From Pseudomonas taeanensis MS-3 (GTDB lineage Bacteria; Pseudomonadota; Gammaproteobacteria; Pseudomonadales; Pseudomonadaceae), in assembly GCF_000498575.2 (NCBI RefSeq), contig NZ_AWSQ01000002.1, positions 111,113 through 175,112 on the forward strand: a DNA stretch of 64,000 nt. The letters are read 5' to 3'. Position 1 is the first letter of the stretch, and each line of letters starts with the position of its first letter. A program made the position numbers and the translations under genes. Positions 46,733 through 58,910 of the stretch are shown here, piece after piece. The notes under the pieces were generated by a model. It saw nothing but the letters and a program-made list of their open reading frames with translations. It made no database searches and was not told the origin of the DNA.

Positions 46733-47316
46733 AACTGCGTACTCCGTTGTAGTTGTTTTTGGCTACGAAAGTGCAGGGTGGATCTGTTGCCACGAGCCGC
46801 CGGGTCTGCAGGAACTCGGCGGGACGCTTGGGGCGAGTGTCTCAGGGCTACAAAAGTGAGGCTGTGCTCTGCGCGACGTCAGCCTCGCTGAAAACATCTC
46901 CGTCGCTTCCCTTCGACCGGGTTCAATAGTCCCCCCAGGGTTCGGCGCTGTTTAGGGCCACATTAGTAGCGTTTCTGGGGCCAGCGCGGTGGTGGTTAAA
47001 AAATATGCGTAAAGCGCTCTGGCACGGCCATTAGCGCTGGGCGCCGGCGGGCCAGTGTGCAGGCTGGAAGCATGGTTTTCCAGGATGGCGGGAGTATTGC
47101 CTGGCGGCGCTGGCTCAGCGCTGCCGGGCCAGTTCCGTCGGCAGGATTACGCGGCCCTTGCAGACGGTGTTGCCAGCACCTTGGTGGCTTGCACCGCTAA
47201 CCCGGCCTGCAAGACCGCGCTGTGTGCCGACTCACGACTGACTCGCTGCACACTGATCTGCGCAGCGCTTTCATTACGAGATGACCCCACCGGCGCAGTG
47301 CGTTGCCCATTCCCGT
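46733..47316. other. 584-bp spacer, no gene recognised
   Basis: It separates the TRAP solute-binding gene (start at 46732) from the convergently ending... same-strand cobT-like gene stop at 47317. It presumably holds the TRAP promoter on the minus strand. The short frames are shadows with no start signals; no repeat or terminator stood out. Confidence 0.5.
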
Positions 47317-49044
47317 TTAGCGGCGTCGCGCCAGCAGCTGCAGCACTTCGTCGAACACCGCATTGTCCATACTGTGCGACAGGTCCAGCTCCAGGCTGTG
47401 GCGGTAATAGGTGCTCAGGTCCAGGCCGACGCCGAGGGCGTACAGTTCGATGCGCCCTTCCTGCTCTATCTGTCGCGCCACCTGCTTGAGGTGCAGGTCG
47501 AGGATGTCCTGCTGGTTGGCCTGATGGGTGGCGCTGTCCATCGGGCAGCCATCGGAGACGATGATCAGGATGCGCCGCCGCGCGTCGCGTTGCAGCAGCC
47601 GCTGGCGCGCCCAGAGCAGCGCCTCACCGTCGATGCCCTCGCGGAACAGGTCGGACTTGAGCAGCGCGGCGATGTTTGGCCGGGCGCGGCGCCAGGAGGT
47701 TTCCGCGTCCTTGTAAACCACATGGCTGAGCTCGTTGAGGCGCCCGGGGTTGGCTGGTTGACCCATGCCACGCCAGCGCTTCAGAGGGCGGCCGCCGTTC
47801 CACTGGCCGGTGGTGAAACCGAGGATTTCACTGCGTGCACCGGCCAGTTCCAGGGCACGGCTGAAGGCGTCGGCCAGCAGGGCGATGTGCTCGATGTGGT
47901 TGCGCATCGAGCCGGAGTTGTCGATCAGCAGGCTGACCACACAATCGCTGTGCGGACGCTCGTGCTCGTGGCGGAAGATCTCGCGTTGCTCGGGGCTGAT
48001 GATCAGACGGCTGAGGCGGCCTGCATCGATCTGCCCGTCGGTCTGGGCGAAGGCCCAGCCATCGCGGCGCGGCGTGGCCAGCAGGGCGCCCAGGCGTTTG
48101 CTCAGGCGCGGTAGATTGAGGCCCTGGCTGGCCATGCGGCGGTCCAGGCGTTGGCGCAGCTCTTTCAACAGCTCGGGGCGCACCAGGCTGGCGGCGCTGC
48201 GCTCGCTGTCATAGTCGCGGCTGAACACCTGGTAGCTGAATGCATCTTCGCCGCCGCGCGTATTGCCTTGGCTGGCGCCGCTACTACTGCCGTCGCCTTC
48301 GCCGTCCTGCTCGACGTCCAGTAGCAGGGCGAAGGCCAGGTGGGTCTTCTCGGCGACTTCCGAGACCTTGCGTTCGTCGTTGCCGAGCAATTCGGCATCC
48401 AGTTGCTCGATCAGCTCTTGCGCCTTGGCGGCGATCAGTAGGGCATGCTCGGCAAACTCCGCCTGGTTGTGGCGGCAGCGACGCAGCAGACCGAAGGCCG
48501 CGCCGAAATGGCCGAGCAGGCTCAGGCGGGGCGCCTCGATGAGCATCTCGGTCTGTTCGCCGGCGCGCCCACCACACAGCAGAATCCAGCTCATCTGCGC
48601 CAGGGTGAAGAGCAGCAGGCCGACGTGTCCCTCGGTCTGCCCGGAGTCGAGGAACTGCTGGCTCCACTGCTCGAAGCGCTGCAACAGATTGCGCCGCACG
48701 CCGGGGTGACTGTCGGCCACCAGCGACTCGACGCGCAGTTGTTCGAGCAGTTCGAACACCAGACGGGCGATGGGCTGCGCCGGCAGGACCTGGCGGACTA
48801 GCGCCTGATCGCTGTGTTTCAGGCGCAGCGCCAGGCTGTCGGCCACCCCGCGCCAGGCTGTGAATTCATCGCGCTCGGCGTCCGGATGCAGGTGCGGTGC
48901 GCGCACCGGGAAGTGCCGCTCCTGCACTTCCAGGCGGCCGCCGCGGTAACGCAAGCGCCGCTCACCGGATAGCGCCCGCAGCGACGCCGCGCAGAGTTCT
49001 TCGAGCTGTTGCTGGCGTTTCTCGCGGCGTGGCGGCTGGTTCAT
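47317..49044 (-). CDS. cobT: CobT-like VWA protein (cobaltochelatase-type subunit)
   Basis: 575 residues from the ATG at 49044, 20 bp after the CobS-like gene; upstream frame is spacer. An N-terminal helical part, a low-complexity acidic segment (DVEQDGEGDGSSSGASQGN), and a C-terminal VWA domain with MIDAS motif SLLIDNSGSMRNHIE. With the MoxR-type ATPase it resembles the CobS-CobT chaperone pair of aerobic cobaltochelatase. No cobN or other cobalamin gene lies nearby, so it may serve another metal-insertion or remodelling job. Confidence 0.85.
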   Translation of the reverse strand: MNQPPRREKRQQQLEELCAASLRALSGERRLRYRGGRLEVQERHFPVRAPHLHPDAERDEFTAWRGVADSLALRLKHSDQALVRQVLPAQPIARLVFELLEQLRVESLVADSHPGVRRNLLQRFEQWSQQFLDSGQTEGHVGLLLFTLAQMSWILLCGGRAGEQTEMLIEAPRLSLLGHFGAAFGLLRRCRHNQAEFAEHALLIAAKAQELIEQLDAELLGNDERKVSEVAEKTHLAFALLLDVEQDGEGDGSSSGASQGNTRGGEDAFSYQVFSRDYDSERSAASLVRPELLKELRQRLDRRMASQGLNLPRLSKRLGALLATPRRDGWAFAQTDGQIDAGRLSRLIISPEQREIFRHEHERPHSDCVVSLLIDNSGSMRNHIEHIALLADAFSRALELAGARSEILGFTTGQWNGGRPLKRWRGMGQPANPGRLNELSHVVYKDAETSWRRARPNIAALLKSDLFREGIDGEALLWARQRLLQRDARRRILIIVSDGCPMDSATHQANQQDILDLHLKQVARQIEQEGRIELYALGVGLDLSTYYRHSLELDLSHSMDNAVFDEVLQLLARRR

Positions 49045-49064
49045 GGTTGTTGTCCTGTGCGGGG

Positions 49065-50045
49065 TCAGGCCAGGGCGAGCAGGGGCAGCGCCGACTCGCC
49101 CAGTTCCTGGTCGAAGCAGCGCTGGTAGTACTCGGCGACTATCGGTCGTTCGGCTTCGTCGCACTTGTTGAGGAACGACAAGCGGAAGGCCAGCGCCGGG
49201 TCGCTGAAAATCTCCATGTTTTCCGCCCAGGAGATAACGCAGCGCGGCGACATCAGGGTCGACAGGTCGCCGGCAGCGAAGCCCTGGCGGGTCAGGTCGG
49301 CCACCGCCACCATCGACGCCAGCAAGCCCTCGCCATGTCGGGCGAGCAGGTGCGGCACCCGCGCGGCGACTATCGCAACTTCCTCGGCCTGGGGCAGGTA
49401 GTTCAGGGTGGCGACTATGTTCCAGCGATCCAGTTGCGCCTGGTTGAGCACCTGGGTGCCGTTGTACAGGCCGTTGAGGTTGCCCAGGCCGACGGTGTTG
49501 GCAGTGGCGAACAGGCGGAACGAGGGGTGCGGATGGATCAGCTGGTTCTGGTCGAGCAGATTGAGCTTGCCGCCCTGCTCGAGGATGCGCTGGATCACGA
49601 ACATCACATCCGGGCGGCCGGCGTCATATTCGTCGAAGATCAGTGCCATGGGCCGGCGCAGCGCCCAGGGCAGGATGCCTTCCTGGAATTCGGTGACCTG
49701 CTTGCCGTCGCGCAGGACGATGCCGTCCTTGCCGATCAGGTCCAGGCGGCTGATGTGGCCGTCCAGGTTGACCCGTGTACAGGGCCAGTTCAGCCGTGCC
49801 GCAATTTGCTCGATATGGGTCGACTTTCCGCTGCCGTGCAGGCCTTGCAGCATCACCCGGCGATTGCGGGTGAAGCCGGCGAGGATCGCCAGGGTCACTT
49901 CCGGGTTGAAGCGATAGGCCGGGTCGATCTCCGGCACCTGCTCGCTCGGGGTGAGGAATACCGGCACGCGCATGCTGGAATCGATACCGAACAACTCCCG
50001 GGCAGGGACCAGACGGCTGGCGGGTTCGATATTCAGGTCGGTCAT
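49065..50045 (-). CDS. cobS: CobS-like MoxR-family AAA+ ATPase
   Basis: 326 residues. Walker A LQGLHGSGKSTHIEQIA near 67-83, Walker B ALIFDEYDAGRPDV near 134-147, sensor region RLFATANTVGLGNLNGLY. The N-terminus RVPVFLTPSEQVPEIDPAY is typical of CobS. First gene of a two-gene unit with the VWA partner. In cobaltochelatase this ATPase drives metal insertion by CobN, which is absent from the window. Confidence 0.88.
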   Translation of the reverse strand: MTDLNIEPASRLVPARELFGIDSSMRVPVFLTPSEQVPEIDPAYRFNPEVTLAILAGFTRNRRVMLQGLHGSGKSTHIEQIAARLNWPCTRVNLDGHISRLDLIGKDGIVLRDGKQVTEFQEGILPWALRRPMALIFDEYDAGRPDVMFVIQRILEQGGKLNLLDQNQLIHPHPSFRLFATANTVGLGNLNGLYNGTQVLNQAQLDRWNIVATLNYLPQAEEVAIVAARVPHLLARHGEGLLASMVAVADLTRQGFAAGDLSTLMSPRCVISWAENMEIFSDPALAFRLSFLNKCDEAERPIVAEYYQRCFDQELGESALPLLALA

Positions 50046-50260
50046 AAATGTCGCCTCTGGGCCGGGGGATGGCCAATGATTCTAGGGGCGTGGTCGAGAC
50101 AGGAGAGGGACCAGTTACCGACGCCCGATGCGGCCAGTGACGGCTGGCGCCACGTTCGGGCGAAAACTGGCTCTATGGTCTGCTGCGGTGGCGGCTAAGG
50201 ATGGTGCCAGTTGTTAATCACTCGGCCGTTGCCGCCGAACTATCTTGAGAGGTCAATCAG

Positions 50261-50518
50261 ATGTCCGCCGATACGCTGACGATCAAACTGGACCCGCAGC
50301 ACCTCGCGCTGTTTCGCCGTTACCAGGCGCACACGAGCATCGCGCCAGAGTTTTATATCGACGAACTGCTGGCCAAGACCCGGCCGACCCTGCAGGCCGT
50401 GGTCGAGGCGCTGGACGAAGCCGCTGGCGACCCGGAGGCGCTGGCTCAGCTGTTCGGCCGCAAGATGGCCAGCCTGATGCAGCCCCAGGCCGAACAGTCC
50501 GATCAGGTCAGTGCCTGA
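50261..50518 (+). CDS. Small conserved-looking protein of unknown function
   Basis: 85 residues, GAGAGG upstream of the ATG at 50261. Sequence is helical and acidic (FYIDELLAKTRPTLQAVVEA, LDEAAGDPEALAQLFGRK) with no membrane segment or motif I know. It lies between the divergent CobS-like gene and the convergent DUF3461 gene, whose stop is 8 bp away. A real gene is favoured by the start site and codon use. Confidence 0.65.
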   Translation: MSADTLTIKLDPQHLALFRRYQAHTSIAPEFYIDELLAKTRPTLQAVVEALDEAAGDPEALAQLFGRKMASLMQPQAEQSDQVSA

Positions 50519-50525
50519 GGAAGGT

Positions 50526-50915
50526 TCAGTTCAGTTGCTCGATTTTCTCGCGGATTTCCGCCAGCTTGGCCTCGACCACGTTCTCCAGGTGCTGCAAATC
50601 CTGTAGCAACTCTTGCTTGGGCGAGAGCGGCTGTTCGCTGGTGCCGGTCAGCTGCTTGAGCTCGTCGAGGGCCTGCTGCAGCACCGGGCTGCAATCGCTC
50701 AGTTGCTGCCAGGCCTGGCTGTGACGGCTCTGGCCCGGGATGGAGTTGCGCGGTCGGGCGAAGGTGAACTTCTGGCTGTGCGGGCGCAACGAGGTGATGG
50801 GGCGCAGGTAATAGACCTTGAGCACATCGCGGTCGTGCTCGCGGCGCAGGCTGAAGCGCGAGATGAGTTCGAAGGAGCTGATGCCCATTTCCTTCAGGGT
50901 CGAATAGTCGGTCAT
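50526..50915 (-). CDS. DUF3461 family protein
   Basis: 129 residues from the ATG at 50915. It begins MTDYSTLKEMGISSFELISR, followed by VYYLRPITSLRPHSQKFTFA and a C-terminal coiled-coil-like segment (LLQDLQHLENVVEAKLAEIR). Length and start agree with what I remember of DUF3461 proteins in gammaproteobacteria. The function is unknown. The ribosome-binding site is weak. The longer frame to 50978 is not favoured. Confidence 0.8.
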   Translation of the reverse strand: MTDYSTLKEMGISSFELISRFSLRREHDRDVLKVYYLRPITSLRPHSQKFTFARPRNSIPGQSRHSQAWQQLSDCSPVLQQALDELKQLTGTSEQPLSPKQELLQDLQHLENVVEAKLAEIREKIEQLN

Positions 50916-51096
50916 GGCAGGTATCTCGTCTGTGGTTAAGTCTGTCGGGGGTATTCGGCTCCTGTGGCGCATGTGCAACAGACAGCGGCAGGCCGGCTGT
51001 AGCAGCAGGTCGCGGGGCTGTCTGGCGAGATTGTTATTGTTGTTCAGGCCTCGGTCGTTGTGCCTTGTCGCGAGGCGGCAGGCGGGACCGAGGTGA

Positions 51097-53229
<2,133 letters not shown>

Positions 53230-53264
53230 GGACGCTGACGCGAGGGTGATTGAGGGTTAACAAG

Positions 53265-53288
53265 ACGGGCCGAAAGGCCCGTTTTTTT
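53265..53288 (+). terminator. Rho-independent terminator after thiC
   Basis: ACGGGCC, loop GAAA, GGCCCGT, then six to seven T; 35 bp after the thiC stop. Confidence 0.94.
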
Positions 53289-53824
53289 ATGCCTGCAGTT
53301 TGCCTGATCGCGGTTCTGCGGCGCCGTAGGCAGGCGTTTGGGCGCTGTAGGCGCAGCGTGGCCGAGCGCTGTTTGCGTGAACTGCTACCCGCAGTACAGG
53401 TGTGTTGTCAGTTTCTACTGCTCTGGCGTTGTGCGGGGGGCGCGCGAGGGCTGCAGGCAAGTGCCGGCAGCTGAATCGGCTGGCATCAATCGCGGCTGTT
53501 AAGTCCTGCCGGCAAATCAATAATTTAAGAATTCATTTGCAGTTATAAGCGAGCAAAGAAAGATAACTTTCAGTTAAGTGAAAAAAAAGTATTAAATTTC
53601 ATTGATATGTTTGTGTGTTGTGGATAGCATCAATTTCACGGATTTCATCGCGTCATTTTTAGTTTGCCGTGTCTGGCGGGCGATCTGGTTGGGTTGGCGG
53701 TTGAGTGGATTGGCAGGTTGCTCGCGCGGGGCGGTGGCTCGGCGTACAGCCTGGGAACTCCAGGGTTCAGCGATTTTCAAGAGTCCTCATAGCGGACGGG
53801 CCATCAAGAATAAAGAGAGGGTTT
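53289..53824. other. 536-bp spacer upstream of the demethylation block
   Basis: No gene recognised. The part at about 53520-53640 is markedly AT-rich against a GC-rich background and includes runs of A and T, which suits a promoter or nucleoid-protein site for the operon starting at 53825. The AGAGAGGG ribosome-binding site lies at 53814-53821. Confidence 0.5.
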
Positions 53825-56275
53825 ATGAGCACTTCAGTACCGAGTCAGGCGCAGGTGGTGATTGTTGGCGGTGGTGTGATTGGCTGCAGTTTGGCCTACC
53901 ACCTGACCAAGTTGGGGATGCGCGATGTCGTGTTGCTCGAACGCAAGACCCTGACCAGCGGCACCACCTGGCACGCGGCCGGCCTGGTGCCCACCTTGCG
54001 CGCCAACTACACCATGTCGATGTTGGCCAATTACAGCGCCAGCCTCTATGAGCAGCTGGAAGCCGAGACCGGTCAAGCCACCGGCTTCGTGCGTAACGGC
54101 TCGCTGACCATCGCCACCAACAAGGAACGTCTGGCCGAGATCAAGCGCGGCGCGTCGATGGCCAAGGTGGCGGGTTTCCCCTGTGACCTGATAGGCCCGC
54201 AGCAGGCCCTGGAACTCTGGCCGCTGCTGAATATCGAGGACGTGATCGGCGCTATCCACCTGCCGATGGATGGCATGACCAGCCCGGTCGATACCACCCA
54301 GGCGTTGGCCAAGGGCGCCCGCCTGGGCGGCGCGAAAATCTTCGAGAACACCCGTGTCCTGGATATCAAGACCCGCGATGGCCGGGCTGTCGGGGTGGTC
54401 ACCGAATACGGTGATATCGACGCCGAGTACGTGGTCAACTGCGCCGGCATGTGGGCGCGCGAGTTCGGTCGCAAGGCCGGGGTCAACGTGCCGCTGCATG
54501 CGGCGGAACACTATTACGTGGTGACCGAAAGCATTCCCGAACTGCAAGCTGGGCTGACCACGCTGCGCGACATGGACGGCTTCAACTACTACAAGCCGGA
54601 TGCCGGCAAGCTGCTGATCGGCACCTTCGAACCCAACGCCAAGCCCTGGGGCATGGAAGGCATTCCGGAGAGTTTCTGCTTCGATGAGCTGCCCACCGAT
54701 TTCGAACACCTGGAGCCTTATCTGGAGTCGGCCATGCATCGTCTGCCGGTGCTCGAGCGCACCGGTCTGCAGGTGTTCTTCAATGGTCCGGAATCCTTCA
54801 CCCCGGACGATCGCTACCACATCGGCGAAGCGCCGGAGCTGAAGAACTATTTCGTCGCGGCGGGCTTCAACTCGGTGGGCATCCAGTCCGCCGGTGGGGC
54901 CGGCAAGATGCTGGCCGAGTGGATTCACAAAGGCCATGCGCCACGCGACCTGTGGGGCGTGGATATTCGCCGCAACATGCCGTTCCAGGGCACGCAGCAG
55001 TACCTGTATGAGCGCACCACCGAGTCGTTGGGCCTGCTCTACGAAACCCACTACCCGTTCAAGCAGTTCAAGACTGCGCGCGGCGTGCGCCGCTCGGTAC
55101 TGCACGATCAGCTGAAAGCCCAGGGCGCCTGCTTCGGCGTCGAGAATGGCTGGGAGCGGGCGAACTGGTTCGCGACCGAGGGGCAGAAGCCCGAATACGA
55201 ATATTCCTTCGGCCGGCAGAACTGGTTTGCCAACAATGCCCAGGAGCATGCCTGCGTGCGCAACGCGGTCGGCGTGATCGATCAGAGCTCCTTCTCCAAG
55301 TACTCGGTGGAAGGCGCCGATGCCGAGACCTTCCTCAACCAGATCTGCGCCAACAATGTATCGGTGGCAGTCGGGCGGATGGTCTACACCCAGTGGCTGA
55401 ACGCGCGGGGCGGCATCGAAGCCGATGTCACCGTCACTCGCCTGGCCGCGGACAAGTTCCTGGTGGTGTCGGGTGTGGCTTGCCAGAACCGCGACCTCGA
55501 TTGGCTCAAGCGCAACAAGCCCGAGGGCGCGCAGGTGGTGATCACCGATATGACCTCGGCCTATGCAGTGGTCACCGTGATGGGCCCGAGCTCACGCGAG
55601 ACACTGAGCAAACTTACCGAGGCCGACCTGTCGCATGAGGGCTTCCCATTCGCCAGTTCGCGGGAGATCGATCTGCACTACGCCGTGGTTCGCGCCTCGC
55701 GCATCACCTATGTCGGCGAACTGGGCTGGGAGCTGTACATCCCCACCGAATACGCCCCGAGCGTCTATGAGGCGGTGTTGGCCGCGGGCGAGGAATTCGG
55801 CATTCGTCCCTACGGCTACCACACCATGAACTCGCTGCGCATGGAGAAGGGTTACCGCCACTGGGGCCACGACATCACCGACGAAGACACCCCACTGGAA
55901 GCCGGTCTGGGCTTTGCGGTCGACTTCAACAAGGCAGGCGGTTTTATCGGTAAAGAAGCCCTGTTGGCGCAGAAAGCCAAAGGCACCCTGAGCAAGCGTT
56001 TCATCGCTTTCCTGTTCGAGAGCCCCGAGCCGCTGTGCTACCACGAGGAGCCGATCTACGCGGACGGCAAGATTGTCGGCCGCACCACGGCCGGGATGTT
56101 CGGCCACACCCTGGGCACCACCATCGCCATGGGTTATGTCGAGCATACGGCCGGGGTGAGCAAGGAATGGCTGGACGCCACTGAGTTCGAGATTGAAGTG
56201 GAATGCGTGCGTTACAAGGTCAAGCCGTCGCTTCGGCCTTTCTATGACCCGACTAACGAACGCATCAAGCGTTAA
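53825..56275 (+). CDS. Dimethylglycine/sarcosine dehydrogenase-like FAD protein with GcvT domain
   Basis: 816 residues from the ATG at 53825. N-terminal DAO domain (about 10-370) with VVIVGGGVIGCSLAYHLTKL; H50 in LTSGTTWHAAGL occupies the position of the covalent FAD histidine of mammalian dimethylglycine dehydrogenase. C-terminal half is a GcvT/aminomethyltransferase fold (about 430-800) with RMVYTQWLNARGGIEADVTV and GYHTMNSLRMEKGYRHWGHD, which would pass the methyl carbon to tetrahydrofolate. Etf genes, purU, folD, ETF-ubiquinone oxidoreductase, sdaA and glyA follow, which fits an ETF-linked N-demethylase. Choice between dimethylglycine, sarcosine or another N-methyl substrate is not possible from sequence. 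Confidence 0.9.
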   Translation: MSTSVPSQAQVVIVGGGVIGCSLAYHLTKLGMRDVVLLERKTLTSGTTWHAAGLVPTLRANYTMSMLANYSASLYEQLEAETGQATGFVRNGSLTIATNKERLAEIKRGASMAKVAGFPCDLIGPQQALELWPLLNIEDVIGAIHLPMDGMTSPVDTTQALAKGARLGGAKIFENTRVLDIKTRDGRAVGVVTEYGDIDAEYVVNCAGMWAREFGRKAGVNVPLHAAEHYYVVTESIPELQAGLTTLRDMDGFNYYKPDAGKLLIGTFEPNAKPWGMEGIPESFCFDELPTDFEHLEPYLESAMHRLPVLERTGLQVFFNGPESFTPDDRYHIGEAPELKNYFVAAGFNSVGIQSAGGAGKMLAEWIHKGHAPRDLWGVDIRRNMPFQGTQQYLYERTTESLGLLYETHYPFKQFKTARGVRRSVLHDQLKAQGACFGVENGWERANWFATEGQKPEYEYSFGRQNWFANNAQEHACVRNAVGVIDQSSFSKYSVEGADAETFLNQICANNVSVAVGRMVYTQWLNARGGIEADVTVTRLAADKFLVVSGVACQNRDLDWLKRNKPEGAQVVITDMTSAYAVVTVMGPSSRETLSKLTEADLSHEGFPFASSREIDLHYAVVRASRITYVGELGWELYIPTEYAPSVYEAVLAAGEEFGIRPYGYHTMNSLRMEKGYRHWGHDITDEDTPLEAGLGFAVDFNKAGGFIGKEALLAQKAKGTLSKRFIAFLFESPEPLCYHEEPIYADGKIVGRTTAGMFGHTLGTTIAMGYVEHTAGVSKEWLDATEFEIEVECVRYKVKPSLRPFYDPTNERIKR

Positions 56276-56306
56276 CTGATCAAGCATTCGAGCAGGAGAA
56301 CAGCGT

Positions 56307-57059
56307 ATGAAAATTCTGGTGGGCGTGAAGCGGGTGGTCGACCACAACGTCAAGGTCCGGGTCAAGGCGGATGGCTCGGCGGTGGACCTGGACAACCTCA
56401 AGATGGCGATCAACCCGTTCGACGAGATCGCCGTCGAGGCGGCAGTGCGGCTCAAGGAAGCCGGCATCGCCAGCGAGGTGGTGGTGGTCTCGATTGGCCC
56501 TGAAAAAGCCCAGGATACCTTGCGCCAGGCGCTGGCCATGGGTGCCGATCGGGCGATCCTGGTGCCGTATGCCGGGCTCAGCGAACCGCTGGCGGTGGCC
56601 AAGACGTTAAAGGCGCTGGTGGCCAAGGAAGCCGCGCAACTGGTCATGCTCGGCAAGCAGGCGATCGATGACGATTGCAATCAGACCGGGCAGATGCTCG
56701 CCGCGCTGCTGGACTGGCCCCAGGGCACTTTCGCCTCTGAACTGAAGGTGGCAGACGGGCAAGTTGAAGTGGTGCGCGAGATCGATGGTGGCTTGGAAAC
56801 CATCGCCTTGGCTCTACCGGCGGTGGTCAGTGTCGACCTGCGTCTGAACGAGCCGCGCTTTGCCTCGCTGCCGTCGATCATGAAAGCCAAGAAGAAACCC
56901 CTGGAGCAGGTGACTGCCGAGGAACTGGGCGTCGACCTGAGCCCGCGCCTGGAACTGCTGTCGGCGGTCGAGCCGCCCGTGCGTCAGGCGGGCGGGGTGT
57001 TGGTTGCGACTGCCGCCGAGCTGGTGGCGAAACTGAAAACCGAAGCGGCAGTGCTCTAA
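56307..57059 (+). CDS. etfB: Electron-transfer flavoprotein beta subunit
   Basis: 250 residues, AGCAGGAG upstream. Canonical Etf[61 protein letters not shown] and [20 protein letters not shown], the last being the ETF-beta signature with the dehydrogenase-recognition loop. It accepts electrons from the dehydrogenase encoded upstream (31 bp gap) and works with the alpha subunit next to it. Confidence 0.97.
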   Translation: MKILVGVKRVVDHNVKVRVKADGSAVDLDNLKMAINPFDEIAVEAAVRLKEAGIASEVVVVSIGPEKAQDTLRQALAMGADRAILVPYAGLSEPLAVAKTLKALVAKEAAQLVMLGKQAIDDDCNQTGQMLAALLDWPQGTFASELKVADGQVEVVREIDGGLETIALALPAVVSVDLRLNEPRFASLPSIMKAKKKPLEQVTAEELGVDLSPRLELLSAVEPPVRQAGGVLVATAAELVAKLKTEAAVL

Positions 57060-57070
57060 GGAGTCGAAAA

Positions 57071-58000
57071 ATGTCCATCCTGGTTATTGTCGAACACGAC
57101 AACGCTGCCATTGCAGCTGCCACATTCAACACCCTCGGAGCTGCACAGCAGATCGGCGGTGAGATAGACGTGCTGGTGATGGGGCACGGGTGTGCCCCGG
57201 TCAGCCAGGCTGCCGCGGCCATTGCCGGGGTTCGCCGGGTCATCACGGTCGACGCCGAACAGTTCCAGCAACCGCTGGCCGAAGACATGGCGCCGCTGGT
57301 GCGCGATTGTGCCGAGGGCTACAGCCACCTGCTGGCACCGGCTAACAGCTTTGGCAAGAACCTGATGCCACGGGTGGCCGCGTTGCTGGATGTGGCGCAG
57401 CTCTCCGAGATCAGTGCGGTGATCGATGCCGAGACGTTCGAGCGGCCGATCTATGCCGGTAACGTACTGGCGACCTATCGTTGCCGTGAGCCGATCAAGG
57501 TGATCACCGTACGCAGCACCAAGTTCGAGGCAGTTGCCACGACGGGTGGCGCCGCCGAACAGTTGAGCATTCCGGCGCTCGCACCGCAGCACAAGGCGCG
57601 TGCGGTCAGCCGGACCGAGGCGAAGGCTGAGGGACCGGAGCTGGCCACGGCGCGCATCGTGATCTCGGGTGGGCGCGGCATGGGTAGTGGGGCGAGTTTT
57701 GCGCTGCTGGAGGCGGTAGCTGGTAAAATTGGCGCCGCGGTCGGCGCTTCACGCGCCGCGGTGGATGCCGGTTTTGCCGCGAACGACCTGCAGGTCGGTC
57801 AGACCGGCAAGGTGGTGGCGCCGGAGCTGTATATCGCCGTGGGTATTTCCGGTGCGATTCAGCACCTGGCCGGAATGAAAGACTCCAAGTTGATCGTGGC
57901 GATCAACAAGGACGCCGATGCGCCGATCTTCCAAGTGGCCGATTATGGCATCGTCGGCGATCTGTTCGAGATCCTGCCGCAGCTCGAAGCAGCCCTCTAA
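57071..58000 (+). CDS. etfA: Electron-transfer flavoprotein alpha subunit
   Basis: 309 residues, AAGGAG upstream. FAD domain is canonical: ARIVISGGRGMGSGASFALL, SRAAVDAGFAANDLQVGQTG, KVVAPELYIAVGISGAIQHL, LIVAINKDADAPIFQVADYG. Electrons leave through the ETF-ubiquinone oxidoreductase at 59981. This pair is clearly distinct from the divergent island pair at 15428-17202. Confidence 0.97.
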   Translation: MSILVIVEHDNAAIAAATFNTLGAAQQIGGEIDVLVMGHGCAPVSQAAAAIAGVRRVITVDAEQFQQPLAEDMAPLVRDCAEGYSHLLAPANSFGKNLMPRVAALLDVAQLSEISAVIDAETFERPIYAGNVLATYRCREPIKVITVRSTKFEAVATTGGAAEQLSIPALAPQHKARAVSRTEAKAEGPELATARIVISGGRGMGSGASFALLEAVAGKIGAAVGASRAAVDAGFAANDLQVGQTGKVVAPELYIAVGISGAIQHLAGMKDSKLIVAINKDADAPIFQVADYGIVGDLFEILPQLEAAL

Positions 58001-58032
58001 ATCAACACAGTGAGAGTCAGAAGAGAATCGAT

Positions 58033-58893
58033 ATGAAGAACAAACCCTCGTATATCCTCAAAGTCTCCTGCCCTGGGCGTGTTGGTATCGTCGCCGCCAT
58101 CGGTAACTTCATGGCCGACCGCGGCTGTTTCATCAAGGAACTGCACCAGTTCGACGACCTGGATTCCGGTCGCTTTTTCTCTACCATCGAGTTCGTCTTC
58201 GAAGGCGAGCGCACGTTCAGCGTCGAGCAGTTGAAGGCGGCTTTCGAGGTCACCGCGCTGCGCTTCGAGATGGATTGGGAAATTCACGACACCACCGAGC
58301 GGGCCAAGGTGCTGATCATGGTGTCGAAGTACGACCATTGCCTGCGCGACCTGCTCTACCGTCGTGCCACCGGTGAGCTGCATATCGACATCACCGCCAT
58401 CGTCTCCAACCACGAAGACCTGCGTGGCATGGCCGAGCATGAGGGGATCGACTACATCCACCTGCCGGTGACCAAGGAAACCAAGCCGGAGCAGGAAGCC
58501 CGCTTGCTGGAAATCGTCGAAAGCACCGGCACCGAGCTGGTGGTGCTGGCGCGCTACATGCAGGTGTTGTCCGACTCGCTGAGCAAGCAACTGGCCGGTC
58601 GCTGCATCAACATTCACCACTCCTTCCTGCCGGGCTTCAAGGGTGCCAAACCCTATTACCAGGCCTACGACCGCGGCGTGAAGCTGATCGGGGCGACGGC
58701 GCACTACGTCACCGGCGACCTCGACGAAGGTCCGATCATCGAGCAGATGGTGGATCGGGTGAACCACTCCCATGATGCGTTGCGACTGACCCAGATCGGC
58801 CGTGACATGGAAGCCCAGGCTCTGGCCCGAGCCGTGAAATACCATGTGTCTCACCGCGTGTTCCTGAACGGGCTGCGCACCGTCGTTTTCTAA
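58033..58893 (+). CDS. purU: Formyltetrahydrofolate deformylase
   Basis: 286 residues. N-terminal ACT domain ([20 protein letters not shown]), then a formyltransferase-like catalytic domain with [20 protein letters not shown] and [19 protein letters not shown], carrying the Asn-His-Asp catalytic set. It releases formate and tetrahydrofolate from 10-formyl-THF. Between etfA and folD, it would regenerate THF when N-demethylation produces more one-carbon units than biosynthesis needs. Confidence 0.97.
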   Translation: MKNKPSYILKVSCPGRVGIVAAIGNFMADRGCFIKELHQFDDLDSGRFFSTIEFVFEGERTFSVEQLKAAFEVTALRFEMDWEIHDTTERAKVLIMVSKYDHCLRDLLYRRATGELHIDITAIVSNHEDLRGMAEHEGIDYIHLPVTKETKPEQEARLLEIVESTGTELVVLARYMQVLSDSLSKQLAGRCINIHHSFLPGFKGAKPYYQAYDRGVKLIGATAHYVTGDLDEGPIIEQMVDRVNHSHDALRLTQIGRDMEAQALARAVKYHVSHRVFLNGLRTVVF

Positions 58894-58910
58894 ATAGGGG
58901 ACTTGCACCG

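Noticed and set aside
53834..55249. 471-codon open frame antisense to the demethylase gene
   Set aside because: It mirrors the third-position GC bias of the true gene, has no ribosome-binding site and no recognisable domain.
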